NCBI RefSeq assembly: GCF_046244385.1
Contig: NZ_CP176366.1
Coordinates: 2,852,001 to 2,916,000 of the forward strand
Origin: Methanospirillum stamsii
GTDB lineage: Archaea; Halobacteriota; Methanomicrobia; Methanomicrobiales; Methanospirillaceae
DNA length: 64,000 nucleotides
Direction: 5' to 3'
Shown: positions 9,103 through 19,324 of the stretch, piece by piece
Position numbering within the stretch: the first letter of the stretch is position 1
Layout of the letters: the number at the start of each line of letters is the position of its first letter
Notes under the pieces: generated by a model
Database searches by the model: none
What the model was told of the DNA's origin: nothing
What the model saw: the letters and a program-made list of their open reading frames with translations, nothing else
Made by a program: the position numbers and the translations under genes

Positions 9103-12100
9103 TTATGAGTTTATTCGATTACCGTCTGAATTTACTATCTGGTATGATCCCTTCGGGACCGTGATTTCAAACCTGGCTCCTTTTTGAAATACTCCTGTCT
9201 CTTTGATTGTTATATCGGTAAGAGAGAGGATTTCACGGACAAGAAACATACCAAGACCGGTATTCTGGCCATATCCTCTCTCAAATATCTTCTCCTTTTC
9301 AGTATCTTCTATTCCGATTCCATCATCTTCCCATAACACCGTAAAACCGGAATCAGCCTTAAACCCGGAGACATGAATTGTTGTTGTATGCTTACCATGC
9401 CTGATTGAATTATCCAGAAGGTTAAAAAACACCCTTTCAAGTAAAGGATCTGCATAGAGTATGACGTGGCGAATATCCAGTATCATTGATATGGATTCAG
9501 GGAGATGAGCACTCGGCATGACTGATTGCAAATCTATCCATTGTGGCTCATGTGATCCGATTTTCTGGTACACTCTCGTAAATTCAATATGTGACTGGAT
9601 AACATCAGTTGCTGTTCTTGTCCGGTGAAGGTATTCATTGAGTTTTTGATCGCTATTTTCCATTTCCATAACTGCCAGGTATCCACGAATCCCTGTAATC
9701 TTATTAAGGATGTCATGCCGGGTGATGGAGGAGAGCAGGTTTAATTGGTTATTCGCCTTTCTGATTGCCTCTTCTGATTTTCTTCGTTCGGTTATATCCT
9801 GATTTACTCCATGAGTTTTAATCGTTCTGCCGGATTTATCTTTGATAATTGCTATTCTTACTGAAATATATCGGACTTCTCCATCTCGTCGGATAATCCG
9901 GTGTTCTAAATGTGATGTGTACCCAGGGTCTTTCGCTTCTATTGCCTTGTATATCTCTTGTGAAACCAGGGATAAATCTGCAGGGTGAAGAAAATCTTTC
10001 GCATATTTTTCTGCAGACATAAGATTTCCTCCTTCACGTTCAGATGTCGTTCCATATAACTGATAGAAATTTTCATTAAACAAAAAAAGCCCGGTATCAA
10101 CATCATACTCCCATTTCGCGAGTTTGGCCAGATTCATTGCTTCGGACAGTACCGCCTGGTTTTTCCGGAGTGTCTGTTCGATATGAATCCTCTCAATATC
10201 CACCGCTAATCTGACCGCGATAATCTCCAGTATCTCCTGAAATGTTTCAGATACCTGGAAGGGATGACGAAAGAGTATGCAGAGTATTCCAATAACTTTT
10301 CCCTCTGAATTGGGAAGAGGAGCTCCGATGTATCCCTGTATCTGAAGGTCTGATAAATTTTTAGCATCCGGAAAGAGATTGGAAATATTATCCGGATAGA
10401 GGGAAAATCCGTTTTTAATGACGTGTTCGCAGGGAGTTCCCTTTATGTTATAATAGGTGTCAGTAATATTTTCTCCGTCCAGGATGGATGATATAATCCG
10501 GACGGTTTCATTATCCGGTAGTACTTCTCCAATAAGGACTCCGTCGGCCTTTAGATATGCACTGAGAGTTTCAATAATTGCGTTAAGAGATTTATGTTCA
10601 TCCACAATCCCATAACTTTTAATAATTGCCTGGTGGAAGAATTCCGCCTGTTTTTGTTCAGTAATGTCCTCAATGAACGTTAATATATATGGATTTCCCT
10701 TTACAACGATAAGAGAGGAAGAAAAAAGACATGTCCTTTCCTCTCCGGATGCAATTTTACAGGGGATTTCAAAACCAGATACCTGGGTATTATTCTTATA
10801 CGAAGTTACCATCTCCCGATATCGTAATATATCTGGAAAGATGCCTATTTCTTCAGCATTTTTCCCGATGATCATCTCACGGGAATATCCGGTGTTTTTC
10901 AAAAATGCATCATTTATCTGGATGAATTTTCCGTCAGTTGCTGAAACCAGTGTAATTGCAATAGGGCTGTCTTTGAAAATATTCCGTAAGGTCAAATCAG
11001 ATTCATGAAGGGCATCTATGGCTTCTTTTCGGTCGGTAACATCATGAATTGACACAAGCATTGAAGGAATACCGCCATAGGTAATTTTCTTTCCTGCACA
11101 GTCAATCCAGATTGTCCGGTTATCACAGGTCTTCACCTGGTAATTTACAAGATAACTGTCGGTTCCATTTTTAACCTGGTTGAAATCGTATATGACCTGA
11201 TCATGAAATTCTGGAAGGATGAATGAGAGAACATTTGATGTGCCAACAAGGGCTTCTATATCCGGATGCCCGATTATTTCACCGATACGTGGGTTTACAA
11301 AGAGAACATTTCCGGAAAAATCGATAATGATAATTCCATCCAGGGATTGATCAATGAGAGCCCTGAATTTTCCTTCAGTCTCTTTTAGTGCCTTTTCAAT
11401 TGCTTTTCTGCTGGCAACCACCCGAAGTGATGCCTGAGCACCGGAAAATACACCGTCTTTAATGATAGGAACAGCATAATGATTGACATACAGGAGACTT
11501 CCATCTTTTCTGCATATCTGAAACTCAGTATCTTCTATTATTTCTCCTTTCATTATTTTTTGGATTGTGCTCAGGAAATCTTCTCTGCATGGAGAAAAAA
11601 CCGTGTCTAATACATCGGAATAAGATTTTCCCAGGAGTTCTTCGGGTTTATATCCGATTACACTCTCCACGGCAGGAGAAATGTATGTAGGTTTCATCTC
11701 TGCATTCAGAATTAAGGTCACATCAAAGGAGCGATCTGCCATTGTCCTGAACCGTTCCTCGCTCTCTCTGATTTTTAATTCTGATTTTTTAAATTCGGTA
11801 ATGTCCCTGATTGATTCAATCGCACCGATATTTTCTCCTTCTTCATTAAAAAACCGGCAGGCTTTTGCAAGCACGTAAATACTGGTCCCTTTTGGATGGG
11901 GCAGGTTTGATTCTCCAATTACTGATTCTCCGATCCGGGATCCTTTGGTATAAAATTCTGAAATTTTTTCATCAGGTTCTTCAATCAGGTCAATCAGAAT
12001 CGGACGTCTGTATCCGTAAAAAGGGATAGAATATTCATAGTTACCCTTTCCCAGCATCTCTTGTGAAGAAACACCGGTCATCTCTTCAATTGCCCGATTC

Positions 12101-12615
12101 CAGGCAATCACCTCTCCGGACCGGTTTATTGCAAATGTTGCATCTGGTAAAAAATTGATAAAATCAAGAAGGCGTTTATTAGATTCTCGAAGTGAACTCT
12201 CTATCGTTTTACTGCGAACAGCCTGAATTACTTTATGGGATAATTCCGCAAAGAGGGATTTAGGATCTCCCCCTTTTTGCAGGTAAAAATCTGCCCCATT
12301 ATTAATTGCTTCAATAACAACTTCCTCTCTACCCCGTCCGGTAAAAAGAATAAATGGGACATCACCAAACTTCTCCCGAACTGCTTTTAGAAACTGAATA
12401 CCATCCATTTCCGGCATTTGAAAATCCGAAATGATGGCGTCATAGGTTGGTATCTTTGAAGAATTGATGGCCTGTAATGCAGAATTTAAAATATCTACTC
12501 TGAATTCACCGGTTCGTTCAAGAAACGCTTTTCCTAATGATAGAAGATCCTCTTCATCATCTACGTAGAGGAGAGATATCTGGCGATTATTAAAAAGGGG
12601 GTCTGGTCTTATCAT
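9103..12615 (-). CDS. hybrid sensor: receiver - PAS x4 - GAF - PAS - histidine kinase
   Basis: 1170 aa, no membrane segment. Order from the N-terminus: receiver domain (about 13-130, acidic YVDDEED and phospho-acceptor Asp in ISDFQMPEMDG); PAS domains near 150-270, 285-405, 410-525 and 535-650; a GAF-like domain near 660-800; a further PAS near 815-935; then the kinase core with the H-box LLSSITRHDILNKITG, N-box NLLDNSIRHG and G-boxes EDDGIGIEDTEK and GLGMFLVREI. The same H-box type is used by the kinases at 12961 and 28181. The receiver at the N-terminus suggests input from another kinase. Ligands are not predictable. Confidence 0.93.
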   Translation of the reverse strand: MIRPDPLFNNRQISLLYVDDEEDLLSLGKAFLERTGEFRVDILNSALQAINSSKIPTYDAIISDFQMPEMDGIQFLKAVREKFGDVPFILFTGRGREEVVIEAINNGADFYLQKGGDPKSLFAELSHKVIQAVRSKTIESSLRESNKRLLDFINFLPDATFAINRSGEVIAWNRAIEEMTGVSSQEMLGKGNYEYSIPFYGYRRPILIDLIEEPDEKISEFYTKGSRIGESVIGESNLPHPKGTSIYVLAKACRFFNEEGENIGAIESIRDITEFKKSELKIRESEERFRTMADRSFDVTLILNAEMKPTYISPAVESVIGYKPEELLGKSYSDVLDTVFSPCREDFLSTIQKIMKGEIIEDTEFQICRKDGSLLYVNHYAVPIIKDGVFSGAQASLRVVASRKAIEKALKETEGKFRALIDQSLDGIIIIDFSGNVLFVNPRIGEIIGHPDIEALVGTSNVLSFILPEFHDQVIYDFNQVKNGTDSYLVNYQVKTCDNRTIWIDCAGKKITYGGIPSMLVSIHDVTDRKEAIDALHESDLTLRNIFKDSPIAITLVSATDGKFIQINDAFLKNTGYSREMIIGKNAEEIGIFPDILRYREMVTSYKNNTQVSGFEIPCKIASGEERTCLFSSSLIVVKGNPYILTFIEDITEQKQAEFFHQAIIKSYGIVDEHKSLNAIIETLSAYLKADGVLIGEVLPDNETVRIISSILDGENITDTYYNIKGTPCEHVIKNGFSLYPDNISNLFPDAKNLSDLQIQGYIGAPLPNSEGKVIGILCILFRHPFQVSETFQEILEIIAVRLAVDIERIHIEQTLRKNQAVLSEAMNLAKLAKWEYDVDTGLFLFNENFYQLYGTTSEREGGNLMSAEKYAKDFLHPADLSLVSQEIYKAIEAKDPGYTSHLEHRIIRRDGEVRYISVRIAIIKDKSGRTIKTHGVNQDITERRKSEEAIRKANNQLNLLSSITRHDILNKITGIRGYLAVMEMENSDQKLNEYLHRTRTATDVIQSHIEFTRVYQKIGSHEPQWIDLQSVMPSAHLPESISMILDIRHVILYADPLLERVFFNLLDNSIRHGKHTTTIHVSGFKADSGFTVLWEDDGIGIEDTEKEKIFERGYGQNTGLGMFLVREILSLTDITIKETGVFQKGARFEITVPKGSYQIVNSDGNRINS

Positions 12616-12960
12616 ATTAAAAAATTATATTTTTTTGAGACTATTGTATCAAGGTTAATAAAATTCAGTTTTAGGCAGTCCTTTATTATTAGGCGAGATC
12701 TCTATATTAAATTTTTTCATGGTTTTCTAATGTTGATCATTAAAATCTGTTAATTCATTTATTAGAATAAAAATTGTAGAAATTATATTGATAAAAGCGG
12801 ACTTATCGAAAATCTTTGTTCAAGAGATGAAACTCTGATTTTTTGATATGATCAGCATTCTATTTGAGGTCCCTCATTTCGGATTCAATGTTGAAAAAAT
12901 TTATGTTATCTCTTAAAAAAAGGAACAATGGAAGAATTTTCCGGTTTTTTTAAATCCTGA
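12616..12960. other. 345-bp AT-rich spacer between two kinase genes
   Basis: No ORF with coding character and no tRNA-like or strong hairpin structure is visible. It should contain the promoter of the 9103-12615 kinase in its left part and the transcript end of the 12961-15072 kinase in its right part (oligo-A on the plus strand near 12916-12922, i.e. U-rich in the minus transcript). Confidence 0.4.
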
Positions 12961-15072
12961 TTATTTCTCTTCTTTCCGGTATGCTCCTTTTGGGACAACA
13001 ATTTCAAACCTCGCTCCGATGTTATGAGTCCCAGTTTCTCTGATAGAAATTCCGGTGAGAGAAAGGATTTCCCTGACCAGAAACATTCCAAAACCGGTAT
13101 TCTTACCAAACCCTCTTTTGAATATCAATTCTTTTTCATCAGAAGGAACACCAGTTCCGTTATCTTCGAAATATATGAACAAAAGATCATTTTCTTCTCT
13201 GGCATAAATGTGGATGTCAGATACATGTTCTCCATGTCTGATAGAATTATCCAGGAGATTGAAAAACACCTTTTCAAACATCTGGTCGGCAAAAATTACA
13301 AAATCATCCGTATCTGCATGAATGGTAATAGTTTCCGGTGGGTGTAAATGAGAAACTACCTTTTCAAGACTCTGCCATATTGGTTCATGAATCCCCAGTC
13401 CTTCATAGATCCTGGTAAATTCTATCTGTTTTTGAATAGATTTGATAACTGAATCAATTTCCTGTAGTTTCTCTTTGAATATAGGATCCTGACAATTCAT
13501 CTCCAGGATATCAAGGTACAAAAGACCGATATTGACCTCGTTTAAAATATCATGTCGTGTAATACTTGAAAGAAGGTTCACCTGCCGGTTAGCCTGTTTT
13601 AATGAAGTTGAATATCTCAAAAGTTCTTGTGCGTAATGTTCTCTTTCTGTTTCGTATTCCTTTCGTTCGGTAATATCTATCAACAGGAGAAAAATAGCTG
13701 GATTATTATTATATGTGACATTTCTTCCCTTTATAATGACAGTTCTGGTGATTCCTTCTCCTGTTACAATCTCAATTTCATATGGCGGGACTATGTCTCC
13801 TCTCTGGCGGGCATCAAGTCTGGCTTTTATAATCTCATGATATTCATGTCCCACCAACTGATAAACGGGCTTTCCTATTATAGATTCGGCATCATGCCCG
13901 ATGACATTTGCCGCTGCCGGATTGATATAGAGAATTTCATCATTTTCATCATATACGATGATATAATCGGGAATACTCTCAACAAGATCGCGAAATTGCT
14001 GTTCGCTCTCCCTAAGTTTAGTCTGGGTCTGATTGATGGTTTTAAGCATCCGGTTAATCTCACTGGCAAGGCTGGATAATTCGTCATCGCCTGATATTTT
14101 TACCAGATCAGATGAACTTCCTGCCCTGCCAATTTCATGAACCTGAAAAGCAATTGAACTGATTCTTTTCAGAATTTTTTGATTGAGCATAAAAATGAAG
14201 GTAAGTCCCAGTAATAATCCGCCAATTAAGATAATGCCGATAACCTTGATGGTCGTATCTATGCCCTGGTGAAAAATATCCCGTGTTCTGGTAACCTGAA
14301 GAATCAGGGCATCTTCTCCGAAAATATCCTGAAATGAATAATATGCTGAAATTATTTCCTGATTTACAGGTTTTATGAATCCTCTTCCCTTATTGGAATT
14401 CTTTCTAATGTCTGATATCATATCTCGTGGCAATGAGATATCTTCGGTTTTGTAAAAAGTTAAATTGGATTTTGTGAGGATTCCAAGCCTGGCAATCTCC
14501 TGCTGGTTCAAATATTTTCCAAAGATGACTATGCCCTCTACATCCCCTGAAAGATCAGAATACATGATGGGTTGTGATACAACCATAAGGGGTGATTCAG
14601 GGAGCAATACAAAACCCTGAACCTTTTTTCCAGATTCAGTGATGTTCATGAGCGGGTTTTGTAAATCAAAGTTTTTCGTAAAAAGAGATGGAACCTCTGT
14701 CATCATCTTCTTTTGAAGATCATATGATCCGGAATAGATTATTTCTCCATCTTTATTGATAAAAACCATGAGATTCAGGTACAGGTTGTCAAAAGTATCC
14801 TCTTCGAGATTATCAAAGATATAATCCGGATTATTCCCTTTCACAAAATCAACCGTATCATTCCAGTAACCCCAGTCAGATACCGTGCATGAAAGAGAGA
14901 AAAAATCATCATTTATCTTATTAACAACCTCTTCAAGTTGATTTTCCAGGTATTTTTCTTCCAGGTTCTGGTAACTGGAGAGAATGATGGTTGAAAAAAA
15001 GGAACTGACGAAGAATAAAAAAAGGGCAAGGAGTGAGATAAATATCATTATTGATATTTTTTGAAGCTTCAT
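12961..15072 (-). CDS. membrane sensor histidine kinase: CHASE4 - HAMP - PAS - kinase
   Basis: 703 aa. A transmembrane helix (about 8-31) precedes an extracytoplasmic domain of about 240 residues with the CHASE4 signature SDWGYWNDTVDFV...NLEEDTFDNLYLNLMVFIN. A second helix (about 272-296) leads to HAMP (ISSIAFQVHEIGRAG...LASEINRML), one PAS domain (about 360-480), and the kinase core with H-box LLSSITRHDILNEVNI, N-box NLLDNSIRHG and G-box FEDNGTGVP. The kinase core and tail closely resemble those of the adjacent 9103-12615 gene, suggesting duplication of this module. The signal sensed is unknown. Confidence 0.92.
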   Translation of the reverse strand: MKLQKISIMIFISLLALFLFFVSSFFSTIILSSYQNLEEKYLENQLEEVVNKINDDFFSLSCTVSDWGYWNDTVDFVKGNNPDYIFDNLEEDTFDNLYLNLMVFINKDGEIIYSGSYDLQKKMMTEVPSLFTKNFDLQNPLMNITESGKKVQGFVLLPESPLMVVSQPIMYSDLSGDVEGIVIFGKYLNQQEIARLGILTKSNLTFYKTEDISLPRDMISDIRKNSNKGRGFIKPVNQEIISAYYSFQDIFGEDALILQVTRTRDIFHQGIDTTIKVIGIILIGGLLLGLTFIFMLNQKILKRISSIAFQVHEIGRAGSSSDLVKISGDDELSSLASEINRMLKTINQTQTKLRESEQQFRDLVESIPDYIIVYDENDEILYINPAAANVIGHDAESIIGKPVYQLVGHEYHEIIKARLDARQRGDIVPPYEIEIVTGEGITRTVIIKGRNVTYNNNPAIFLLLIDITERKEYETEREHYAQELLRYSTSLKQANRQVNLLSSITRHDILNEVNIGLLYLDILEMNCQDPIFKEKLQEIDSVIKSIQKQIEFTRIYEGLGIHEPIWQSLEKVVSHLHPPETITIHADTDDFVIFADQMFEKVFFNLLDNSIRHGEHVSDIHIYAREENDLLFIYFEDNGTGVPSDEKELIFKRGFGKNTGFGMFLVREILSLTGISIRETGTHNIGARFEIVVPKGAYRKEEK

Positions 15073-15203
15073 GGCTCACCCGGGAAGTGATTTGCTATTC
15101 TCTTACTTCATGATATAATAATCGTTTTGACCTGAAAATAGCTGACATCGATGGAGAATCACAAAGGCAAAAAAAGATTTTTATTGTAATCCCGAAAAAA
15201 TCA

Positions 15204-16520
15204 TCATGACAATCTCTTTATTACTCTCTGTTTTTTTGCAATTGCTGCTTCAGCGGCCAGGTTAACTGCTTTTTTCATCATCTCAAAATCTGCCTGTTCT
15301 TTTTCGACCAGTTTTTTAAGTGGTGTGTATGCAGCTTCCCTGAACCGTGGGTTAAATGGCTCTTCTAATCCGTTCCGGATAAGAACCGGCTCCGGGTTTC
15401 CATTTTCAACCCTCCCGACTACGATTGATTTTACACCGATTCCGGAAAGTAAATTTTGTACCGCTGCAATGGTTTTTGGAGGAGCGATGATTAACAGAGA
15501 ATCAAGAGAAACTCCGAGCGGGTCAATCTCAAGTTCCATCAGCATCCGGAAGACTTGTGGATCAACAAGACTGCTCACATCCTTTTCTTCTACAACAAAC
15601 CGGAGATTTGCCGTTTTTGCCATTTCATGAACATCTCCACGAAGACCCCCGTTCGTCACATCTGTCATGGCATGAATGGAATTCAAAAGGTCGCTTGAGA
15701 TAAGTGCGTCTGCGGCCCGAAGGAAAGTCAGGTTGATGGTCCTGTCAACGACATCATGATATCCATAATAAAGAGCAGTTGTTGCAATGGTTCCTCCTCC
15801 TGCTCCTTCAGTCATTAAAAGCAAATCTCCCGGTGCAGCTTGTCGTCGAGCGGTAATATGGTCTGCCACACCGACTGTTCCGACACACCCGGTCATCCTT
15901 TCTCCAATGACCATATCTCCACCAATCCGGAGAGTAGAGCCGCTCACCAGGGGAACATTGGTGAGTTCACCAACCGTCGTGACTCCGGCGGTATAATCAA
16001 AAATTTTCGCGACATCCCCGTCATCAGCAACATGGATATCCGAAAAAAGCATCACTGGCTTTGCGCCCATAACATAACAATCCCGAAGTGTGGCACGGGT
16101 TACATGAAAACCTGCAAGAAATGGAAAATCTGAAAGCCTTGAATGCATCCCGTCCACAGTACAGACGATAAACTGTCCCCCTGCCTGCACAACACCGGCG
16201 TCGTCCATATCCTCAACTCCGACGGTGGCTCCGGATTTACCGATGATTTCGGCAATTTTCCGGTGAGCAAAAAAATCTCCGGTCCCTCGTGAACCAACCC
16301 CGAATGCACCCATTGACACACCGGCCTTTTGATAGGTCAGAATATCACTGGTAATTCCGGAGGTTGCCTGAACTTCAACAAGAACCGCTTTTGCAAACTG
16401 GAGAGCATATTCACGACTGGTATCTTTTATTTCCAAAATCCGGTCAGCAAGATCTGATATTATATCCTGGGACGCCCTGCCTTTTGCAAGATTTTTACGG
16501 GCATAACCCTCAACATCCAT
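15204..16520 (-). CDS. AIR synthase-related protein (PurM/SelD/HypE fold)
   Basis: 438 aa. The N-terminal half has the AIRS ATP-binding features: GVGSRGTGDFFAHRKIAEIIG, VVQAGGQFIVCTVDGMHSRLSDFPFLAG and RATLRDCYVMGAKPVMLFSDIHV. The C-terminal half is the AIRS_C domain (LLLMTEGAGGGTIATTALYYG, MTDVTNGGLRGDVHEM). It is a methanogen-type member of the PurM/HypE/SelD superfamily; the reaction is not established and it should not be called PurM, because the sequence is longer at both ends and lacks the usual purine-operon context. It stands alone between a kinase and a divergent protease gene. Confidence 0.82.
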   Translation of the reverse strand: MDVEGYARKNLAKGRASQDIISDLADRILEIKDTSREYALQFAKAVLVEVQATSGITSDILTYQKAGVSMGAFGVGSRGTGDFFAHRKIAEIIGKSGATVGVEDMDDAGVVQAGGQFIVCTVDGMHSRLSDFPFLAGFHVTRATLRDCYVMGAKPVMLFSDIHVADDGDVAKIFDYTAGVTTVGELTNVPLVSGSTLRIGGDMVIGERMTGCVGTVGVADHITARRQAAPGDLLLMTEGAGGGTIATTALYYGYHDVVDRTINLTFLRAADALISSDLLNSIHAMTDVTNGGLRGDVHEMAKTANLRFVVEEKDVSSLVDPQVFRMLMELEIDPLGVSLDSLLIIAPPKTIAAVQNLLSGIGVKSIVVGRVENGNPEPVLIRNGLEEPFNPRFREAAYTPLKKLVEKEQADFEMMKKAVNLAAEAAIAKKQRVIKRLS

Positions 16521-16615
16521 GTCATTTAGGTTTGCAGTTCAAGGATAAAATACGGGTATATGTGACGAAAGGCTTCTTAAGATTCATGATAAATTAATTT
16601 CTCACTGGTGTACCG

Positions 16616-19264
16616 GTGCGAACGGGATTCTATCTTCATTCAATACTTATCCTGCTGATTTTTCTGAGCCTTTCGATTAGCACAGCTCTTCCTGTTATGT
16701 CCGGGGAGGAGAAAAAAAGTCAGATATACTCAACTCTTTCAAGCGATCTTCTCCAACTACTTGACAAAAGTTATTGTCCGGCAGGCCAGTCACCTGAGGA
16801 TATCATCCTTGGAATGGAATCAAACGGACAGATAAAAAGAGATAACTCCGGCATATGGTCTGTTCATGTTATGGTGGAACTTGAAGATGGCAGGATATCT
16901 ATAGATATTCTTCCTTTCCTGACTCAGGTTGCAGAAGATACTTCCTATCATATAATCAGCGGATGGGTGACATCTGAAAACCTTACTGCTCTGGGGGCAA
17001 AAGACGGGATAAGAAGTATCATTCCGGTTTTTCCTCCGGCAGGTTCTGGATCGTTTGAGATAATTACCAATAATACAACGCCTGATTCAACATCTGGTGC
17101 AACACCTGATAGTACCTCCGTTAAAACCCGGGACCGGGAATGGAAAACTAAATTATCAACAGATCTTCTCCAGTTAGTTGATGACCAGTACCTCTCACCC
17201 GGTCAGTCACGGGCCGATTCAATGGCTCTGATGGAAAAAACCGGAGAGGTGAGGATACAGGGAGAGGAGGTAGAAGTCCGGATTTTAGCAAAAACCAGGG
17301 ATTCTTCTCCCCTTACCAAAATCGAATCCTTTTTTTCTGAAACCTCACAGGATTCTGACTACGGAAGAATCGGAGGATGGATATCGGTATCAAATATTAC
17401 CAGACTTGCCATGCAAGAAAATATTATCTCCCTTATGGTTCAGATTCCACCCCGGACATCTGAAGTCACTACCGAAGGAGATTACATTCTGGAGACCCGG
17501 AATCTTCGGAACCAGACCGGAATATCCGGTGAAGGAATATGTGTAGGAGTCATCTCGGATGGGGTGGACGGTCTTGAAGATATGATAGCAGCCGGAGAAT
17601 TACCCTCTGTGAAAGTTTTATCTGATAAAGTCGGTGGGGACGAAGGGACCGCTATGCTGCAGATCATCCATGATATCGCACCAAATGCAACACTTATCTT
17701 TCATGACAGGGGCGAGAGTCAGATAGAATATGTCAAAGCTCTTGATCAACTCATCATTCACGGCTGCAGGATAATTTGTGATGACATTACCTATGTAGAG
17801 CCGTTTTTTGAAGACGGGTACATCAGTCAGAACATCAATGACCGGGTACTTTCGTACCGGATTCTTTCAATAACCGCTGCTGGAAACTTTGCAGAGGAGC
17901 ATTATCAGGCCCCTTTTAGCGGGTATGAAGACCAGGGGTACAAGTGGCAGATGTTTAACGGTTCAAAGGGAAAAGACATGTATTTTACCGTCCCGCCAGG
18001 TATTTCCGGCCATGTAATCCTTCAGTGGGATGACCGGTTTGGTGCATCATCCAATAATTACGATCTCTTTTTATATGACGATTCAGGCCGGGAGATTGCT
18101 CGTTCGGTCAATCTGCAGGACGGTGATGACGATCCGATGGAATGGGTCAGATTTCTAAATCATGGGAGTTCTAAAAAAGAATACTCCATCAGAGTTGTGC
18201 AGGCAGCAGCAGATGATGCACTCCTTGAAATATATGTCCTGCCTCTTTCAGGACGATCTATTGAGGTTTCCCCGAATACCCCGGAAGATTCTGTATTTGG
18301 TCAGCAGACGGTAACAAATGCACTGACCGTTGGTGCCGTCGCTCCGGATTTAAAAAGACTAAAAATTCAGGATTATTCTTCTATCGGTCCGGTTACTATC
18401 AGGTATCCGGTTCCAGAACAAAGAAAAAAACCTGATCTTGTTGCCCCGGATCACATCACGGTCCTGACCGGGAATATGCAGCAGGCAGTTTTCACCGGAA
18501 CAAGTGCCGCAGCTCCCCATATTGCAGGTCTTGCTGCTCTTATCTGGAGTGCCAATCCCTCACTTCGGGAGGATGAGATTCGTGAGATACTCATTAATGG
18601 AACAACGAAGAACGAGACCGGAAAAAAATGGAATCCGGATATCGGTTATGGCCTGCCTTCAGGAGAAAACTTCTGTTCTCTCGATAATTTTTCTGTAAAT
18701 TCATCAGTATCTGCTTCTTCTGTTGTTTGTACTTTCAAACCACGAAATTATGAGAATGCAGAGAATATCACCCTCAATCCTGGATGGAATATGATCTCAA
18801 TTCCCTATCCCTTAGAGGAAGGGAACACCACCGGACAATTATTTGAGAATATGAGTACCGATACACACAGTATCTGGCGGTATGATGCAGAAAAGAGGCT
18901 TTGGAATCCGGTCAAGCCCTTCGAACAATTAGAGCAGATGGATGTTATATGGGTTTATAGTCCGGAAAAGCTGGATTTGATATTTCCGTTTGATAATTCA
19001 GGGGTAAACCAGACCTTCAAAGAACTTCATACCGGGTGGAATCCGGCAGGTGTTCCGGGAAGGGAAAGTATTACTGCCGGGGAACTTCTGTCTCCGCTAT
19101 CTGATGCCTGGACGACCATACTTGTGTATGATTCCAGTACCCAGTCATTTCGCCCCTCAATCATCAATGGCGGATCCGGGACATATTCTAAAAACCGGTT
19201 ACTCTATCCGGCGGAAGGATGGTGGGTGTATATGAACCGTCCCGGAATACTCTTTCCTGTCTGA
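16616..19264 (+). CDS. secreted subtilase-like peptidase with Asp-Glu-Ser triad
   Basis: 882 aa, GTG start. Signal peptide about 1-28. Two related N-terminal modules of about 110 residues follow (about 32-145 and 175-290: SSDLLQLLDKSYCPAGQS versus STDLLQLVDDQYLSPGQS). In the subtilase domain the Asp motif is VISDGVDG (Asp315), the expected His motif HGT is replaced by DEGTAMLQIIHDIAP (Glu343), the oxyanion Asn sits in AAGN, and the Ser motif is GTSAAAPH (Ser630). Glu at the His position recalls the S53-like subtilases. The C-terminal 170 residues (NPGWNMISIPYPL ... PAEGWWVYM) recur in the next gene. Confidence 0.88.
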   Translation: MRTGFYLHSILILLIFLSLSISTALPVMSGEEKKSQIYSTLSSDLLQLLDKSYCPAGQSPEDIILGMESNGQIKRDNSGIWSVHVMVELEDGRISIDILPFLTQVAEDTSYHIISGWVTSENLTALGAKDGIRSIIPVFPPAGSGSFEIITNNTTPDSTSGATPDSTSVKTRDREWKTKLSTDLLQLVDDQYLSPGQSRADSMALMEKTGEVRIQGEEVEVRILAKTRDSSPLTKIESFFSETSQDSDYGRIGGWISVSNITRLAMQENIISLMVQIPPRTSEVTTEGDYILETRNLRNQTGISGEGICVGVISDGVDGLEDMIAAGELPSVKVLSDKVGGDEGTAMLQIIHDIAPNATLIFHDRGESQIEYVKALDQLIIHGCRIICDDITYVEPFFEDGYISQNINDRVLSYRILSITAAGNFAEEHYQAPFSGYEDQGYKWQMFNGSKGKDMYFTVPPGISGHVILQWDDRFGASSNNYDLFLYDDSGREIARSVNLQDGDDDPMEWVRFLNHGSSKKEYSIRVVQAAADDALLEIYVLPLSGRSIEVSPNTPEDSVFGQQTVTNALTVGAVAPDLKRLKIQDYSSIGPVTIRYPVPEQRKKPDLVAPDHITVLTGNMQQAVFTGTSAAAPHIAGLAALIWSANPSLREDEIREILINGTTKNETGKKWNPDIGYGLPSGENFCSLDNFSVNSSVSASSVVCTFKPRNYENAENITLNPGWNMISIPYPLEEGNTTGQLFENMSTDTHSIWRYDAEKRLWNPVKPFEQLEQMDVIWVYSPEKLDLIFPFDNSGVNQTFKELHTGWNPAGVPGRESITAGELLSPLSDAWTTILVYDSSTQSFRPSIINGGSGTYSKNRLLYPAEGWWVYMNRPGILFPV

Positions 19265-19324
19265 TACCAAACAGGAGGGTTTTTGTCTCCGTGGTACAGA
19301 TGATGAAGTACTCGGGCAGTCAAC

